Positions 14,208 to 21,803 of a stretch of 23,386 nucleotides of DNA are shown here, piece after piece (within the stretch, counting starts at the first letter, position 1; each line of letters begins with the position of its first letter). The position numbers and the translations under genes were made by a program. Source of the stretch: JBOFOR01 sp051654865 (GTDB lineage: Bacteria > Bacillota > Clostridia > Peptostreptococcales > Peptostreptococcaceae); assembly GCA_051654865.1 (NCBI GenBank), contig JBOFYV010000051.1, positions 1-23,386 of the forward strand, read 5' to 3'. Under the pieces are notes generated by a model. The model had not been told where the DNA came from. It saw only the letters and a program-made list of their open reading frames with translations, and did no database searches.

Positions 14208-15795
14208 TTTAGGTTTATTAATGAAAAATATTTTAGTGAATGAAACTGGGATAAATAAATTGAAACACGCAGATAAAAAAGAGAAAACTAAAGCTATAGG
14301 AATGGCTATAGTTATAATACTATCTATGGTAATACTAGCAGGATATGGATTTATGTTATGTTATTATTTATCTGAATTTTTATTAAAAACAAATCAGATG
14401 GAGTTACTTCTTATTATGGGAGTTATAGGATGTACTTTTGCTACTTTATTTACATCTTTATACAAAGCATCTTCATATTTATTTCAAAGTAAAGATTACG
14501 ATATGTTGGCAAGTTTACCTATTAAACAATCTACGATTTTAACTAGTAAGATACTAATGTTAATTTTAAACAATTATTTATTTACGGGTGCTTTTATATT
14601 GATACCAGGAATAATTTATTTTATAAAAGTAGATACGAGCTTTACTTATATACCATTTTTAATAGTGCTTTCTTTGGTAGTGCCATTAATACCTATATTA
14701 ATATCATCATTAGTTGCATTTATAATAGCTAACATATCTTCAAGAAGCAAAAAGAATAACTTAGTTTCAATATTACTAAATATAGGAATGGTAATATTAG
14801 TAATGATAATATCTTTTAACATACAAAATGTAGTAATAAGCTTAGCTCAAAATAGTTCTTCAATAATAGATTTAACTAAAAAACTGTATCTACCTGCATA
14901 TTATTTTGTAGATGCCCTTAAGAATGGAAATTTAGTATCGTTTTTAACATTTTTAATAATATCACTGCTACCAACAGCTTTATTTATATATTTATTTGCA
15001 AATAATTTTAATAAAATTAACAGTAAACTTAGTGAAACTTATAAGTCTAATAATTATAAATTTGAAGAACTAAAATCATCAAAACCGATAAGAGCGCTGT
15101 TAGATAAAGAGTTTAAAAGATATTTATCTTCAACCGTATATGTAATTAACTCATCTATAGGAATGGTGTTATTACCAATATTTACAGTATCAATAATATT
15201 AGTTGGATATGACAAAATAGCACAACTTTTAGAAATGGCTGTGGTAGTAGATATGATAAAAATTCAAATTTTAGGTATAACAGCATTTTGTGTAATTATG
15301 ACAAATACTTCAGCAGTATCAATATCACTAGAAGGTAAAAATTTATGGATATTAAAATCTTCACCAATAGATGAAATAGATATATTCAAAAGTAAGATAT
15401 ACTTAAACTTAATGCTTACAGTACCAATGTCAGTATTATGCCTTATATTAATAGCCTTTAAATTAGACTTTGGGATAGTATCAGGTATATTAGGTATAGT
15501 TTCTATAGTGTTGTTAGCTATACTTAGTAGTACTTTAGGATTATATATCAATTTGCTTTATCCTAAATTAGAGTTTACTAGTGATGTAGCTGTTGTAAAG
15601 CAAAGTGCAAGTGTTATATTATCACTTCTTACTAATCTTATATATATAGTACTACTAGTTGGTATTGGGTATATTTTAAAATTAAGTAATATAAATATAT
15701 TTTTATTAGTTGCAAGTACTATAACACTTATAGCAATAATAGGTTTATATCGATTATTAAAAACTAAAGGTGTAAAAATATTTAGAATGCTATAA
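14200..15795 (+). CDS. ABC transporter permease, 531 aa
   Basis: Large polytopic membrane subunit partnering the ATPase encoded just upstream. I count about 11-12 hydrophobic segments in two halves, separated by a charged stretch around residues 275-310 (NKINSKLSETYKSNNYKFEELK). The size and layout match the 500-550-residue putative ABC exporter permeases of Firmicutes, where one polypeptide supplies the whole membrane domain. The start is ATG 14200: GGAGA at 14186-14190 is 9 bases upstream, whereas the in-frame TTG 14194 is only 3 bases from it. Family-level function is export; the cargo cannot be told. A terminator starts right after the stop. Confidence 0.85.
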   Translation: MSNLGLLMKNILVNETGINKLKHADKKEKTKAIGMAIVIILSMVILAGYGFMLCYYLSEFLLKTNQMELLLIMGVIGCTFATLFTSLYKASSYLFQSKDYDMLASLPIKQSTILTSKILMLILNNYLFTGAFILIPGIIYFIKVDTSFTYIPFLIVLSLVVPLIPILISSLVAFIIANISSRSKKNNLVSILLNIGMVILVMIISFNIQNVVISLAQNSSSIIDLTKKLYLPAYYFVDALKNGNLVSFLTFLIISLLPTALFIYLFANNFNKINSKLSETYKSNNYKFEELKSSKPIRALLDKEFKRYLSSTVYVINSSIGMVLLPIFTVSIILVGYDKIAQLLEMAVVVDMIKIQILGITAFCVIMTNTSAVSISLEGKNLWILKSSPIDEIDIFKSKIYLNLMLTVPMSVLCLILIAFKLDFGIVSGILGIVSIVLLAILSSTLGLYINLLYPKLEFTSDVAVVKQSASVILSLLTNLIYIVLLVGIGYILKLSNINIFLLVASTITLIAIIGLYRLLKTKGVKIFRML

Positions 15796-15837
15796 AACAA
15801 AAGGTCTAATTAGATTATATCTATTAGACCTTTTGTT
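15796..15837. terminator. bidirectional terminator between permease and Rieske genes
   Basis: A perfect 15-bp stem (15796-15810 with 15823-15837, AACAAAAGGTCTAAT) has a 12-nt loop that can itself pair (AGAT/ATCT). It has an A run on the left and a T run on the right between convergent genes. Confidence 0.85.
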
Positions 15838-15857
15838 AGCTATAAAGGCTATAATGA

Positions 15858-16823
15858 TTATTGTTGCTTTTGTAGCTGATCTCTTATTTTTCTATACTCT
15901 ATAATAGGTAAGTCTCCCGGAATTAGTTTTTCACCTATAGTAAGAGAACTTTTTTGAGGTAATTGAGTGTTTACAATTTTTTTATCTTGACTTTCTATTA
16001 TGTAATTTGCTATAGAACCAGTAAGATTGAATATATGCCTAAAAATAGGCAGTCTAGTAATATTTTGATAAAATCTCAAATATAGCTTAGTATTATTATC
16101 ATCAATAGGTACGAAGGCTATTACAACTCTTATGTTATCGCTAATATAATTTTGCCAAATGTTTGGGAACTTAAATACAAGTTTTTGTTTTCTTTGTAGA
16201 TGTTTTAATTCTTCAATTGTTTTAGGAGGATTACCTAAATCTAAATCATTAAAAGCATTAATAGTAATTGTATTATTTTCAACAATTGTTAAAGGTCCAT
16301 TAACTAAAGTTTTATTCCCTTTTCCAATAGTTGTTTTATGTACAAAAGGAACATGGACTACATCTAATTGATTTTCAATAACTCTAGAATAATCAACATG
16401 CCAACGATCAATTATTGTACTATATGTAAAACTATGATCAATATCATCAAAGAAAGGTAGTTCTGCTAATGCTTTATCACTATCCCCATAAAAGGCCCAT
16501 ATAAATCCATATTCTTCTTTAATCTTATAGTGATTTGCAATAAAGTGGGGAGGTACAGGTGAAGATTTACCATTAGCAGGAATGAGCGTGCACTTACCAT
16601 TACCATCATACTGAAATGCATGGAATGGACATTCAATATTTCCATTGACAATATGCCCTTTACATAGAGAGGCTCCTCTATGAATGCATTTATCAGCAAT
16701 ACAGTTTAAAACTCCTTTGTCATCTCTCCATAGCACTATTTTTTCACCAAATCTTGTTACACCTATAGGGTGTTTTTTTACTTCTTTAGATTCTAATATT
16801 ACATACCATTGATTTTTTATCAT
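15858..16823 (-). CDS. Rieske non-heme iron oxygenase, alpha-subunit type
   Basis: Predicted O2-dependent oxygenase, 321 aa. The N-terminal Rieske domain has C46-x-H48 and C65-x2-H68 for a [2Fe-2S] cluster. The catalytic domain has N151-x2-D154-x2-H157-x4-H162, the bridging Asp plus two His ligands of the mononuclear iron; the Asp of ESQDKKIV (about 280) may be the third ligand. Length and layout resemble the PaO/VanA/TsaM-like monooxygenases more than naphthalene-type dioxygenases. The start is ATG 16823, with GGAGG at 16833-16829 only 5 bases away; the in-frame TTG at 16835 overlaps that site. No reductase, beta subunit or substrate gene is nearby, so electrons must come from elsewhere. An oxygenase in an apparent anaerobe is unusual. 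Substrate unknown. Confidence 0.92.
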   Translation of the reverse strand: MIKNQWYVILESKEVKKHPIGVTRFGEKIVLWRDDKGVLNCIADKCIHRGASLCKGHIVNGNIECPFHAFQYDGNGKCTLIPANGKSSPVPPHFIANHYKIKEEYGFIWAFYGDSDKALAELPFFDDIDHSFTYSTIIDRWHVDYSRVIENQLDVVHVPFVHKTTIGKGNKTLVNGPLTIVENNTITINAFNDLDLGNPPKTIEELKHLQRKQKLVFKFPNIWQNYISDNIRVVIAFVPIDDNNTKLYLRFYQNITRLPIFRHIFNLTGSIANYIIESQDKKIVNTQLPQKSSLTIGEKLIPGDLPIIEYRKIRDQLQKQQ

Positions 16824-16963
16824 TATTACCTCCAAAATTATATATCATATTAAAAATATATCATTCACTCTACTTAACATTAAAACATATTGTATAAGTA
16901 AATATATAGTATTAATGTAAGTTAAAAATGATAAAATTAATATGAATATATAGGGGAGACATT

Positions 16964-17350
16964 ATGAGCGAAGATAAAGACCTAAAACCGTTAGAGATAA
17001 AACTAAAAAAAGAAGAGGTAGAAGCTATAAGGCTAGTAGATATACAAAAAATCAAAATAAAAAATGCTGCTAAGAAAATGAAATTATCAATAGTAGAATT
17101 CAATGTAATATTACAAAGTGGAAGAGGTAAGGTAGCTAAATATATTGATGAAGGCAATACTATTAAGATTCTGATAGAAGAAGAGGAATATGTAGATGAT
17201 ACTTTATACTTTACATTTAGATGTGCAACTTGTGGGACTATATACAGGGTCACAGGATATGAAGAACGAGTTCAGTGTCCTTTATGTTTTAGTAATAAAG
17301 TAATGAGTGCAGAAGAAGCAGGGTTCTATAAAAAAAGTTACTGGAATTAA
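16964..17350 (+). CDS. DUF134-like HTH protein with C-terminal zinc ribbon
   Basis: A 128-aa protein. Residues about 16-70 (EEVEAIRLVDIQKIKIKNAA then MKLSIVEFNVIL and GRGKVAKYIDEGNTIKI) follow the helix-turn-helix pattern of the UPF0251/DUF134 family, sigma-factor region-4-like. Residues 87-108 form a zinc ribbon, C87xxC90 and C105xxC108. The Cys-containing N-terminal segment usual in DUF134 proteins is replaced here by a short charged start. A DNA- or RNA-binding regulatory role is the natural guess but has not been shown. ATG 16964 follows AGGGGAG. It is monocistronic; its stop codon lies in the loop of its own terminator. Confidence 0.72.
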   Translation: MSEDKDLKPLEIKLKKEEVEAIRLVDIQKIKIKNAAKKMKLSIVEFNVILQSGRGKVAKYIDEGNTIKILIEEEEYVDDTLYFTFRCATCGTIYRVTGYEERVQCPLCFSNKVMSAEEAGFYKKSYWN

Positions 17351-17366
17351 TACCAGTAACTTTTTT
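17331..17366 (+). terminator. terminator overlapping the DUF134-like stop codon
   Basis: A perfect 14-bp stem (AAAAAAGTTACTGG at 17331-17344 with 17353-17366) has an 8-nt loop that contains the TAA stop, followed by a T run. The left arm encodes the last residues KSYW. Confidence 0.9.
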
Positions 17367-17537
17367 ATGTTGTTCATATTAATTTCATTAATAAATTAGA
17401 TTTATAGAACAGTATAATAATTACTTTCATAACGCAGTTTTTGAAATATCAAAATCATAAAAAAGTCATAGAATCACAATTTTTAATTCACATCTAAGTG
17501 TAATAATGAAGTTAATAAAATATAAGGGGGTAATTAT

Positions 17538-18152
17538 ATGAAAAAATGTGTGGTAAGTTTATTGTCAGTACTTGTAGTATCTTCTCTTGTAGGATGTAGC
17601 AAATCACCATCAGATAAGGAAATAATGAGTGCATTAGACGAGGGTACAATTACTATTGAAGATGCAAAAGAAAAGGGGTGGATTGATGATGCATGGATAG
17701 AAGAACATTTTAAGCCTATTGATCCTGGAAAAAAAATTGCATCAATAGCACCTTTTAAAACTACCTATATAGATGGTGAATCTGTTTCATCTGAAATAAT
17801 ATCAGGAGAAATGTGCCTTGTGTTTTTTGATACATCAAAAGAAACTACTATGGATAAGCTGAAGGTTTACAATGAACTAAGTAGTGAACTGAAGGATATG
17901 GGAATATCTATGCTTGGAATCGTCACTGATAAGGATTTAGATGGGGCTAAAGAGAAAATAAAGGATATGAATTTCCCTATAATTGTTTTTAATAAAGAAG
18001 CAGAACGTTCCCTTGAAATGTACAAAGACATTATATCTACTGATGCAGTTTCTGTTTTCACTAGAGATGGAGGAATTTATAGTTCATGGAACGGTAGTGC
18101 AAATAAAGAAGCTTTATTAAAATATGCAAGGAGTCTTGCTGATGAGAAGTAA
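17538..18152 (+). CDS. thioredoxin-fold lipoprotein lacking the CxxC motif
   Basis: A 204-aa exported lipoprotein: signal MKKCVVSLLSVLVVSSLVGC with the lipobox LVGC, lipidated on C20. The mature part has the AhpC/TSA-TlpA-like layout: a strand CLVFFDTSKETT where the active-site CxxC should follow, a helix, GISMLGIVTDKDLDGAKEKI, and a TDAVSVFTRDGGIY strand where TlpA proteins have the cis-Pro strand. The CxxC is replaced by TSKET and the cis-Pro by Val, so it cannot do thiol-disulfide exchange on its own; a binding or scaffold role is more likely. AAGGGGG precedes ATG 17538. It is the first of four coupled genes, and the last encodes an active-looking TlpA relative. No clear promoter was found in the 170 bases upstream. 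Confidence 0.8.
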   Translation: MKKCVVSLLSVLVVSSLVGCSKSPSDKEIMSALDEGTITIEDAKEKGWIDDAWIEEHFKPIDPGKKIASIAPFKTTYIDGESVSSEIISGEMCLVFFDTSKETTMDKLKVYNELSSELKDMGISMLGIVTDKDLDGAKEKIKDMNFPIIVFNKEAERSLEMYKDIISTDAVSVFTRDGGIYSSWNGSANKEALLKYARSLADEK

Positions 18153-18279
18153 TAGAATATCAATACTTTTGCTTGTAGTTTCAATACTTTTCATTGGAGG
18201 CGGTGCCTTTCGTGGCGAGGCACTAGAGGTGTTGAATAAGGGAATAAATCTGTGCCTGGAGTGTGTTGGAATTGGCTAA
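18142..18279 (+). CDS. CD1871A-family CxxC mini-protein, 45 aa
   Basis: A short gene read from the sequence: ATG 18142 with AAGGAG at 18128-18133 (8-base spacing), stop TAA 18277-18279. It overlaps the end of the lipoprotein gene by 11 bases and the start of the Fe-S membrane protein gene by 8, so it is embedded in the operon. The product MRSNRISILLLVVSILFIGG... has one membrane segment (about residues 5-23) and a C-terminal CLEC motif at 38-41. This fits the small CD1871A-type CXXC-motif proteins of clostridia, which occur beside 4Fe-4S membrane proteins and TlpA relatives. With the N terminus inside, the CxxC would face outward. The biochemical role is undetermined. Confidence 0.82.
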   Translation: MRSNRISILLLVVSILFIGGGAFRGEALEVLNKGINLCLECVGIG

Positions 18280-19138
18280 AAATAAAAATAGATGGAAAGT
18301 ACAGGCAGCTGCCACGCTCCTGTCAAATTTAAACTTAGCAGGATTTTTCACAGGTAAAATCTATAAAGGAAAACTTAAGTCAATTTGTGTTCCAGGGCTG
18401 AATTGCTATTCTTGTCCTGGAGCAATAGGTTCTTGTCCTATAGGATCTTTGCAGGCTGTAATAGGTTCTTCTAAGTTTAAGATTTCCTATTATATAATGG
18501 GAATTATGATTTTATTTGGAGTTTTACTAGGACGTATTGTATGTGGATTTTTATGTCCATTTGGATGGTTTCAAGAAATCCTTCATAAGATACCTTCAAG
18601 GAAATTTAGCACTCAAAAGCTAAAGCTACTTACATATCTAAAATATTTAATTTTATTAGTGTTTGTTATTGTACTTCCAATGACAGTTGTCAATGAAGTT
18701 GGTATGGGTAGTCCTTGGTTTTGTAAATGGATATGCCCTGCAGGAATACTAGAAGGAGCTATTCCTATCTCTATTGTAGATAGTGGGACGAGAGCGGCCT
18801 TAGGGACTTTATTCACATGGAAAAGTTGTGTTCTTATAGGTATAATTACACTCTCTGTATTCTTTTACAGGCCATTTTGTAAATGGATATGTCCGCTAGG
18901 TGCATTTTATGCTTTATTCAATAAGGTAAGCTTTTATAAATTCCATATCGATAAAAATAAGTGTACTAGCTGCAAGGCGTGTACAAAGGTATGCAAAATG
19001 GATGTTGAAGTTTATAAAACTCCCAACCATATGGAATGTATTCGTTGTGGAGATTGTGTTCAGACTTGTCCACACAAGGCGATTTGTAAAAGTATCAATT
19101 TAAGAAAAGAGGATAAAAAATATGAAAAAATTAATTAG
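18272..19138 (+). CDS. NapH-like polytopic membrane 4Fe-4S protein
   Basis: A 288-aa membrane electron-transfer protein with about 4-5 membrane helices. Three CxxxCP motifs lie at membrane edges (C91/C95, C151/C155, C203/C207), an extra cysteine group near the N terminus comprises C39, C45, C48 and C55, and a C-terminal ferredoxin domain has C231xxC234xxC237xxxC241 and C256xxC259xxC262xxxC266P. This is the NapH/MauN/CcoG-like arrangement. TTG 18272 is the preferred start (GGAG at 18258-18261, 10 bases upstream); GTG 18263 is only one base from that site. Placement between a CxxC mini-protein and a TlpA lipoprotein suggests it passes electrons across the membrane to exported thiol proteins. 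That role is inferred. Confidence 0.85.
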   Translation: MAKNKNRWKVQAAATLLSNLNLAGFFTGKIYKGKLKSICVPGLNCYSCPGAIGSCPIGSLQAVIGSSKFKISYYIMGIMILFGVLLGRIVCGFLCPFGWFQEILHKIPSRKFSTQKLKLLTYLKYLILLVFVIVLPMTVVNEVGMGSPWFCKWICPAGILEGAIPISIVDSGTRAALGTLFTWKSCVLIGIITLSVFFYRPFCKWICPLGAFYALFNKVSFYKFHIDKNKCTSCKACTKVCKMDVEVYKTPNHMECIRCGDCVQTCPHKAICKSINLRKEDKKYEKIN

Positions 19139-19652
19139 TATTTTAAGTATAATTATTTGTATGTTTTCACTATCTGCTTGCGGAAACGGTGAAATTGAGA
19201 CAACAATAAAACAATTCCCAAAGTTTGAGGGTACAGATTTTAAGGGCAACACTGTAAATAATGAAATGTTTAAGGAATATGATGCTACGGTAATAAATTT
19301 TTGGACTAATAGTTGCGGAAGTTGTATTGCCGAAATGCCTGAACTAGAGGAATACTATAAGGAGTTTAAGGATAAAAATATTAACTTAGTTGGTGTTGCA
19401 GCTAGTGCAGGTGATTCAGCGGAATTAAAATCAGAAGCAGAAAAGATTTTAAAAGAGAAAGGGGTTACTTATACTAATATTATCCCTGACAAAGATAGTA
19501 GCTTTTATAAGGATTTTATTGGTGACATAAGTGGATACCCTATAACTTATATCGTAGATAGTGAAGGAAATATGGTAGGTGCACCTATTATAGGTGTTGT
19601 AAAAAATCAAGAAGAGAAGTTAATGAAAAGACTTGATGAGATGACTAAGTAA
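19122..19652 (+). CDS. TlpA-like thioredoxin lipoprotein
   Basis: A 176-aa exported lipoprotein with signal peptide and lipobox LSAC (C20). The mature domain is thioredoxin-like: INFWTNSCGSCIAEMPEL with active-site C65-G-S-C68, and a GYPITYIVD strand with the cis-Pro P140. Such proteins reduce disulfides on the outer face of the membrane and need an electron donor. No CcdA/DsbD gene is visible; the overlapping (17 bp) Fe-S membrane protein gene is the obvious candidate donor. AGAGGA at 19108-19113 places ATG 19122. It is the last gene of the four-gene operon, followed by a strong terminator. Its fold matches the first gene's product, which has lost these catalytic residues. Confidence 0.9.
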   Translation: MKKLISILSIIICMFSLSACGNGEIETTIKQFPKFEGTDFKGNTVNNEMFKEYDATVINFWTNSCGSCIAEMPELEEYYKEFKDKNINLVGVAASAGDSAELKSEAEKILKEKGVTYTNIIPDKDSSFYKDFIGDISGYPITYIVDSEGNMVGAPIIGVVKNQEEKLMKRLDEMTK

Positions 19653-19669
19653 GAAAATAGATATAGCAC

Positions 19670-19726
19670 AAAAATACCCAAACCCTAATATTATCAATTT
19701 ATGAAATATAGGGTTTGGGTATTTTT
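19670..19726 (+). terminator. terminator of the redox operon
   Basis: A 17-bp stem (19670-19686 with 19710-19726, containing ATACCCAAACCCT) has a loop of about 23 nt. The T run TTTTT lies within the end of the right arm. Confidence 0.85.
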
Positions 19727-19803
19727 ATGCGATATTTAAATCATTTCTATTTTAAAAATTATCAATCATAAGAGATATTCTATCTACCGACCTAATTAGA
19801 ATA

Positions 19804-19858
19804 TTTAAGGTTTATTTAAGGTTAATTTTAATATCATTTAAACCTACCCATATATAAT
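19804..19858 (+). promoter_or_regulatory. activator-type promoter with tandem repeat for the ABC-TCS module
   Basis: TATAAT at 19853-19858 is a consensus -10, but the -35 position (AATATC with a 17-bp spacer) is poor. Upstream lies an exact direct repeat TTTAAGGTT (19804-19812 and 19815-19823), 11 bp start to start, centred near -52 from the expected start. This is the classic layout of a tandem OmpR-family dimer site. A response regulator of that family is encoded downstream at 22627. Also AGGTTTA (19808-19814) is inverted as TAAACCT at 19839-19845. Confidence 0.6.
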
Positions 19859-19890
19859 AGTCTCGTAATCAACTAAAAAGGAGATATTAT

Positions 19891-20901
19891 ATGCTAAACT
19901 GGGAAATTAAAAAAATATCAAAAGACAAAACAAGCATAATAGCATTAATACTAATAGCAATCTTATTCTTACAAATAAGCATTGCAAAACCAATGCTAGA
20001 AACACAAAATGAATACTGGGATGAAGCTAAGGACGAGTATATTATAGATAATCGCAGTAAAGATGTAATAGGAAATGAAAAACTAAAAGCAAAAGTAGAT
20101 GAAATCAAACTCATAGCAAACTCATCAGAAGATGATAAATCACTAATCGACTTATGTAGTGAAAAGTTAAAAATAGATGATGGAAATAAATATGAAGATA
20201 TAGACTTTTATAAAGTATTCACATATAGACTAAATTTTACATTATCAATTATTATCATGCTGATAATTATACTACTGATAGTTCCTAATTTATACACAGA
20301 TGAAGTAGTGTCTAATACAGCACCAATAATTTTATCATCTAAAAATAAAAATAAAGTACTATTTTCAAAATTAGGACTATCAATATTATTACCTATACTA
20401 CTATACGGGCTATATATAGGTTATGTATTTTTAATAACATATATGCAATATGGACAACCCATAAATGGAAACCTTCAAGCATATAGAATATCTGATATAG
20501 CTATTCTTACTAAAGCAATAACTATAAATCAATACATGATATCTAAAATAATAACTACTGGACTTATGCTATTAGGTATATCAATAATGTCTATGTTAGT
20601 TTCATTTTTAAGCAACAACTCAGTAAAATCAATAGTTTTATCAGTTGGATTTATAGTATTAGGTAAAATACTTACATTGTTTACATTTTTACCTAAGTCA
20701 TTAATTGTAGTTTTAGGAACATCTAACTATATAGATGTAGCTATGGGAATGTCACAAATAAGTGGTATTTACAATGGCAATATAGATATTTTATCAAAGT
20801 CATTTGATATATCTAACTTATGTGTAAGTATTTATGGATTGATAATAGTATTTGGAATATTAGGATGTATTTATAGTATAAAAAAGGTATTAGTTAAATA
20901 G
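19891..20901 (+). CDS. ABC-2-type permease, first membrane subunit
   Basis: A 336-aa membrane protein. One N-terminal helix (about 16-34) is followed by a roughly 75-residue charged loop, presumably outside the cell, then five more hydrophobic segments (from about 112, 165, 218, 250 and 310). The MLNWEIKKI start is typical of ABC-2-type permeases in bacitracin/lantibiotic-type exporters. AAGGAGATATT leads directly to ATG 19891. It is the first gene of the permease-ATPase-permease-regulator module, 12 bases before the ATPase. Substrate unknown; drug or antimicrobial-peptide export or sensing is inferred from context. Confidence 0.8.
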   Translation: MLNWEIKKISKDKTSIIALILIAILFLQISIAKPMLETQNEYWDEAKDEYIIDNRSKDVIGNEKLKAKVDEIKLIANSSEDDKSLIDLCSEKLKIDDGNKYEDIDFYKVFTYRLNFTLSIIIMLIIILLIVPNLYTDEVVSNTAPIILSSKNKNKVLFSKLGLSILLPILLYGLYIGYVFLITYMQYGQPINGNLQAYRISDIAILTKAITINQYMISKIITTGLMLLGISIMSMLVSFLSNNSVKSIVLSVGFIVLGKILTLFTFLPKSLIVVLGTSNYIDVAMGMSQISGIYNGNIDILSKSFDISNLCVSIYGLIIVFGILGCIYSIKKVLVK

Positions 20902-20913
20902 GAGGAAATCACA

Positions 20914-21801
20914 ATGAATAGATTAGAAATGGTAAATGTAACAAAAACATATAAGCATAAAAATGCTAATGAAAATATAAACTTAGTACTAGAAAGTGGT
21001 GTATATGGGCTATTAGGACCTAATGGAGCTGGAAAGTCTACTTTAATGAAGCAAATAGTAACAGTAACTAGCCCTACAAGTGGAAAAATATTATACAACG
21101 GTAAAGATATAAAAAGCTTAGATGAAGAATATAGAGATATGGTCGGGTACTTACCTCAAGATTTTGATGCATATAATAATTTTAAGGCAAAAGAGTTTTT
21201 AATGTATATGGCAGCTCTTAAAGGAATGGACAAAAAAACTAGTAAAAAAAGAGTTGATGAATTATTAAAATTAGTTGGTTTATCGGAAGTATCAAACAAG
21301 TTAGTATCAAAGTTTTCTGGAGGTATGAAAAGAAGAGTGGGTATTGCACAGGCTCTATTAAATAATCCTAAGGTTCTTATATTAGATGAGCCAACAGCAG
21401 GGCTTGATCCACAAGAAAGAAATAGATTTAGAAATTTATTATCTCAAATTGGTAGAGATACTATAGTAATATTATCAACTCATATAATCTCTGATATAGA
21501 ATCAGTTGCAAAAGAAACTATAATGATAAAAGATGGAAAGTTACTACTTAAAGGAACACACAAAGAAATATTAAAGGATATGGAAGGTAAGGTATATACA
21601 ATAAATACTAACGACGAAGATTTAGTATATGATATACAAAGTAAATTTAAAGTGGTAAGTATAAATCGTGGTATGGACAGTATAAGCGTAAGGTTTATAA
21701 GTGAAGATAAACCAAATTATGAAAATATAGAATTAAATCAACCAAGGTTTGAAGATGTATATATGTTTTACTTTGACTTAGAAGATGCTAGGGAGGTGTA
21801 G
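20914..21801 (+). CDS. ABC transporter ATP-binding protein
   Basis: A 295-aa ATPase of the DRA/BcrA-like type. Walker A is GPNGAGKST at residues 35-43, the Q-loop is in GYLPQDFDAY, the signature KFSGGMKRR is near 133, Walker B VLILDEPTAGLDP is near 155-167, and the switch His is in LSTHIISD. About 80 residues follow the core; such C-terminal extensions are common in drug-exporter ATPases. AGGAGG precedes the ATG by 7-8 bases. It lies between two permease genes (12 bases before, 2 bases after), so all three should form one complex. Confidence 0.95.
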   Translation: MNRLEMVNVTKTYKHKNANENINLVLESGVYGLLGPNGAGKSTLMKQIVTVTSPTSGKILYNGKDIKSLDEEYRDMVGYLPQDFDAYNNFKAKEFLMYMAALKGMDKKTSKKRVDELLKLVGLSEVSNKLVSKFSGGMKRRVGIAQALLNNPKVLILDEPTAGLDPQERNRFRNLLSQIGRDTIVILSTHIISDIESVAKETIMIKDGKLLLKGTHKEILKDMEGKVYTINTNDEDLVYDIQSKFKVVSINRGMDSISVRFISEDKPNYENIELNQPRFEDVYMFYFDLEDAREV

Positions 21802-21803
21802 GT

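Noticed and set aside
16159..16699. Plus- and minus-strand frames inside the Rieske gene
   Set aside because: Other-frame shadows; the Rieske and iron-binding motifs are in the listed frame.
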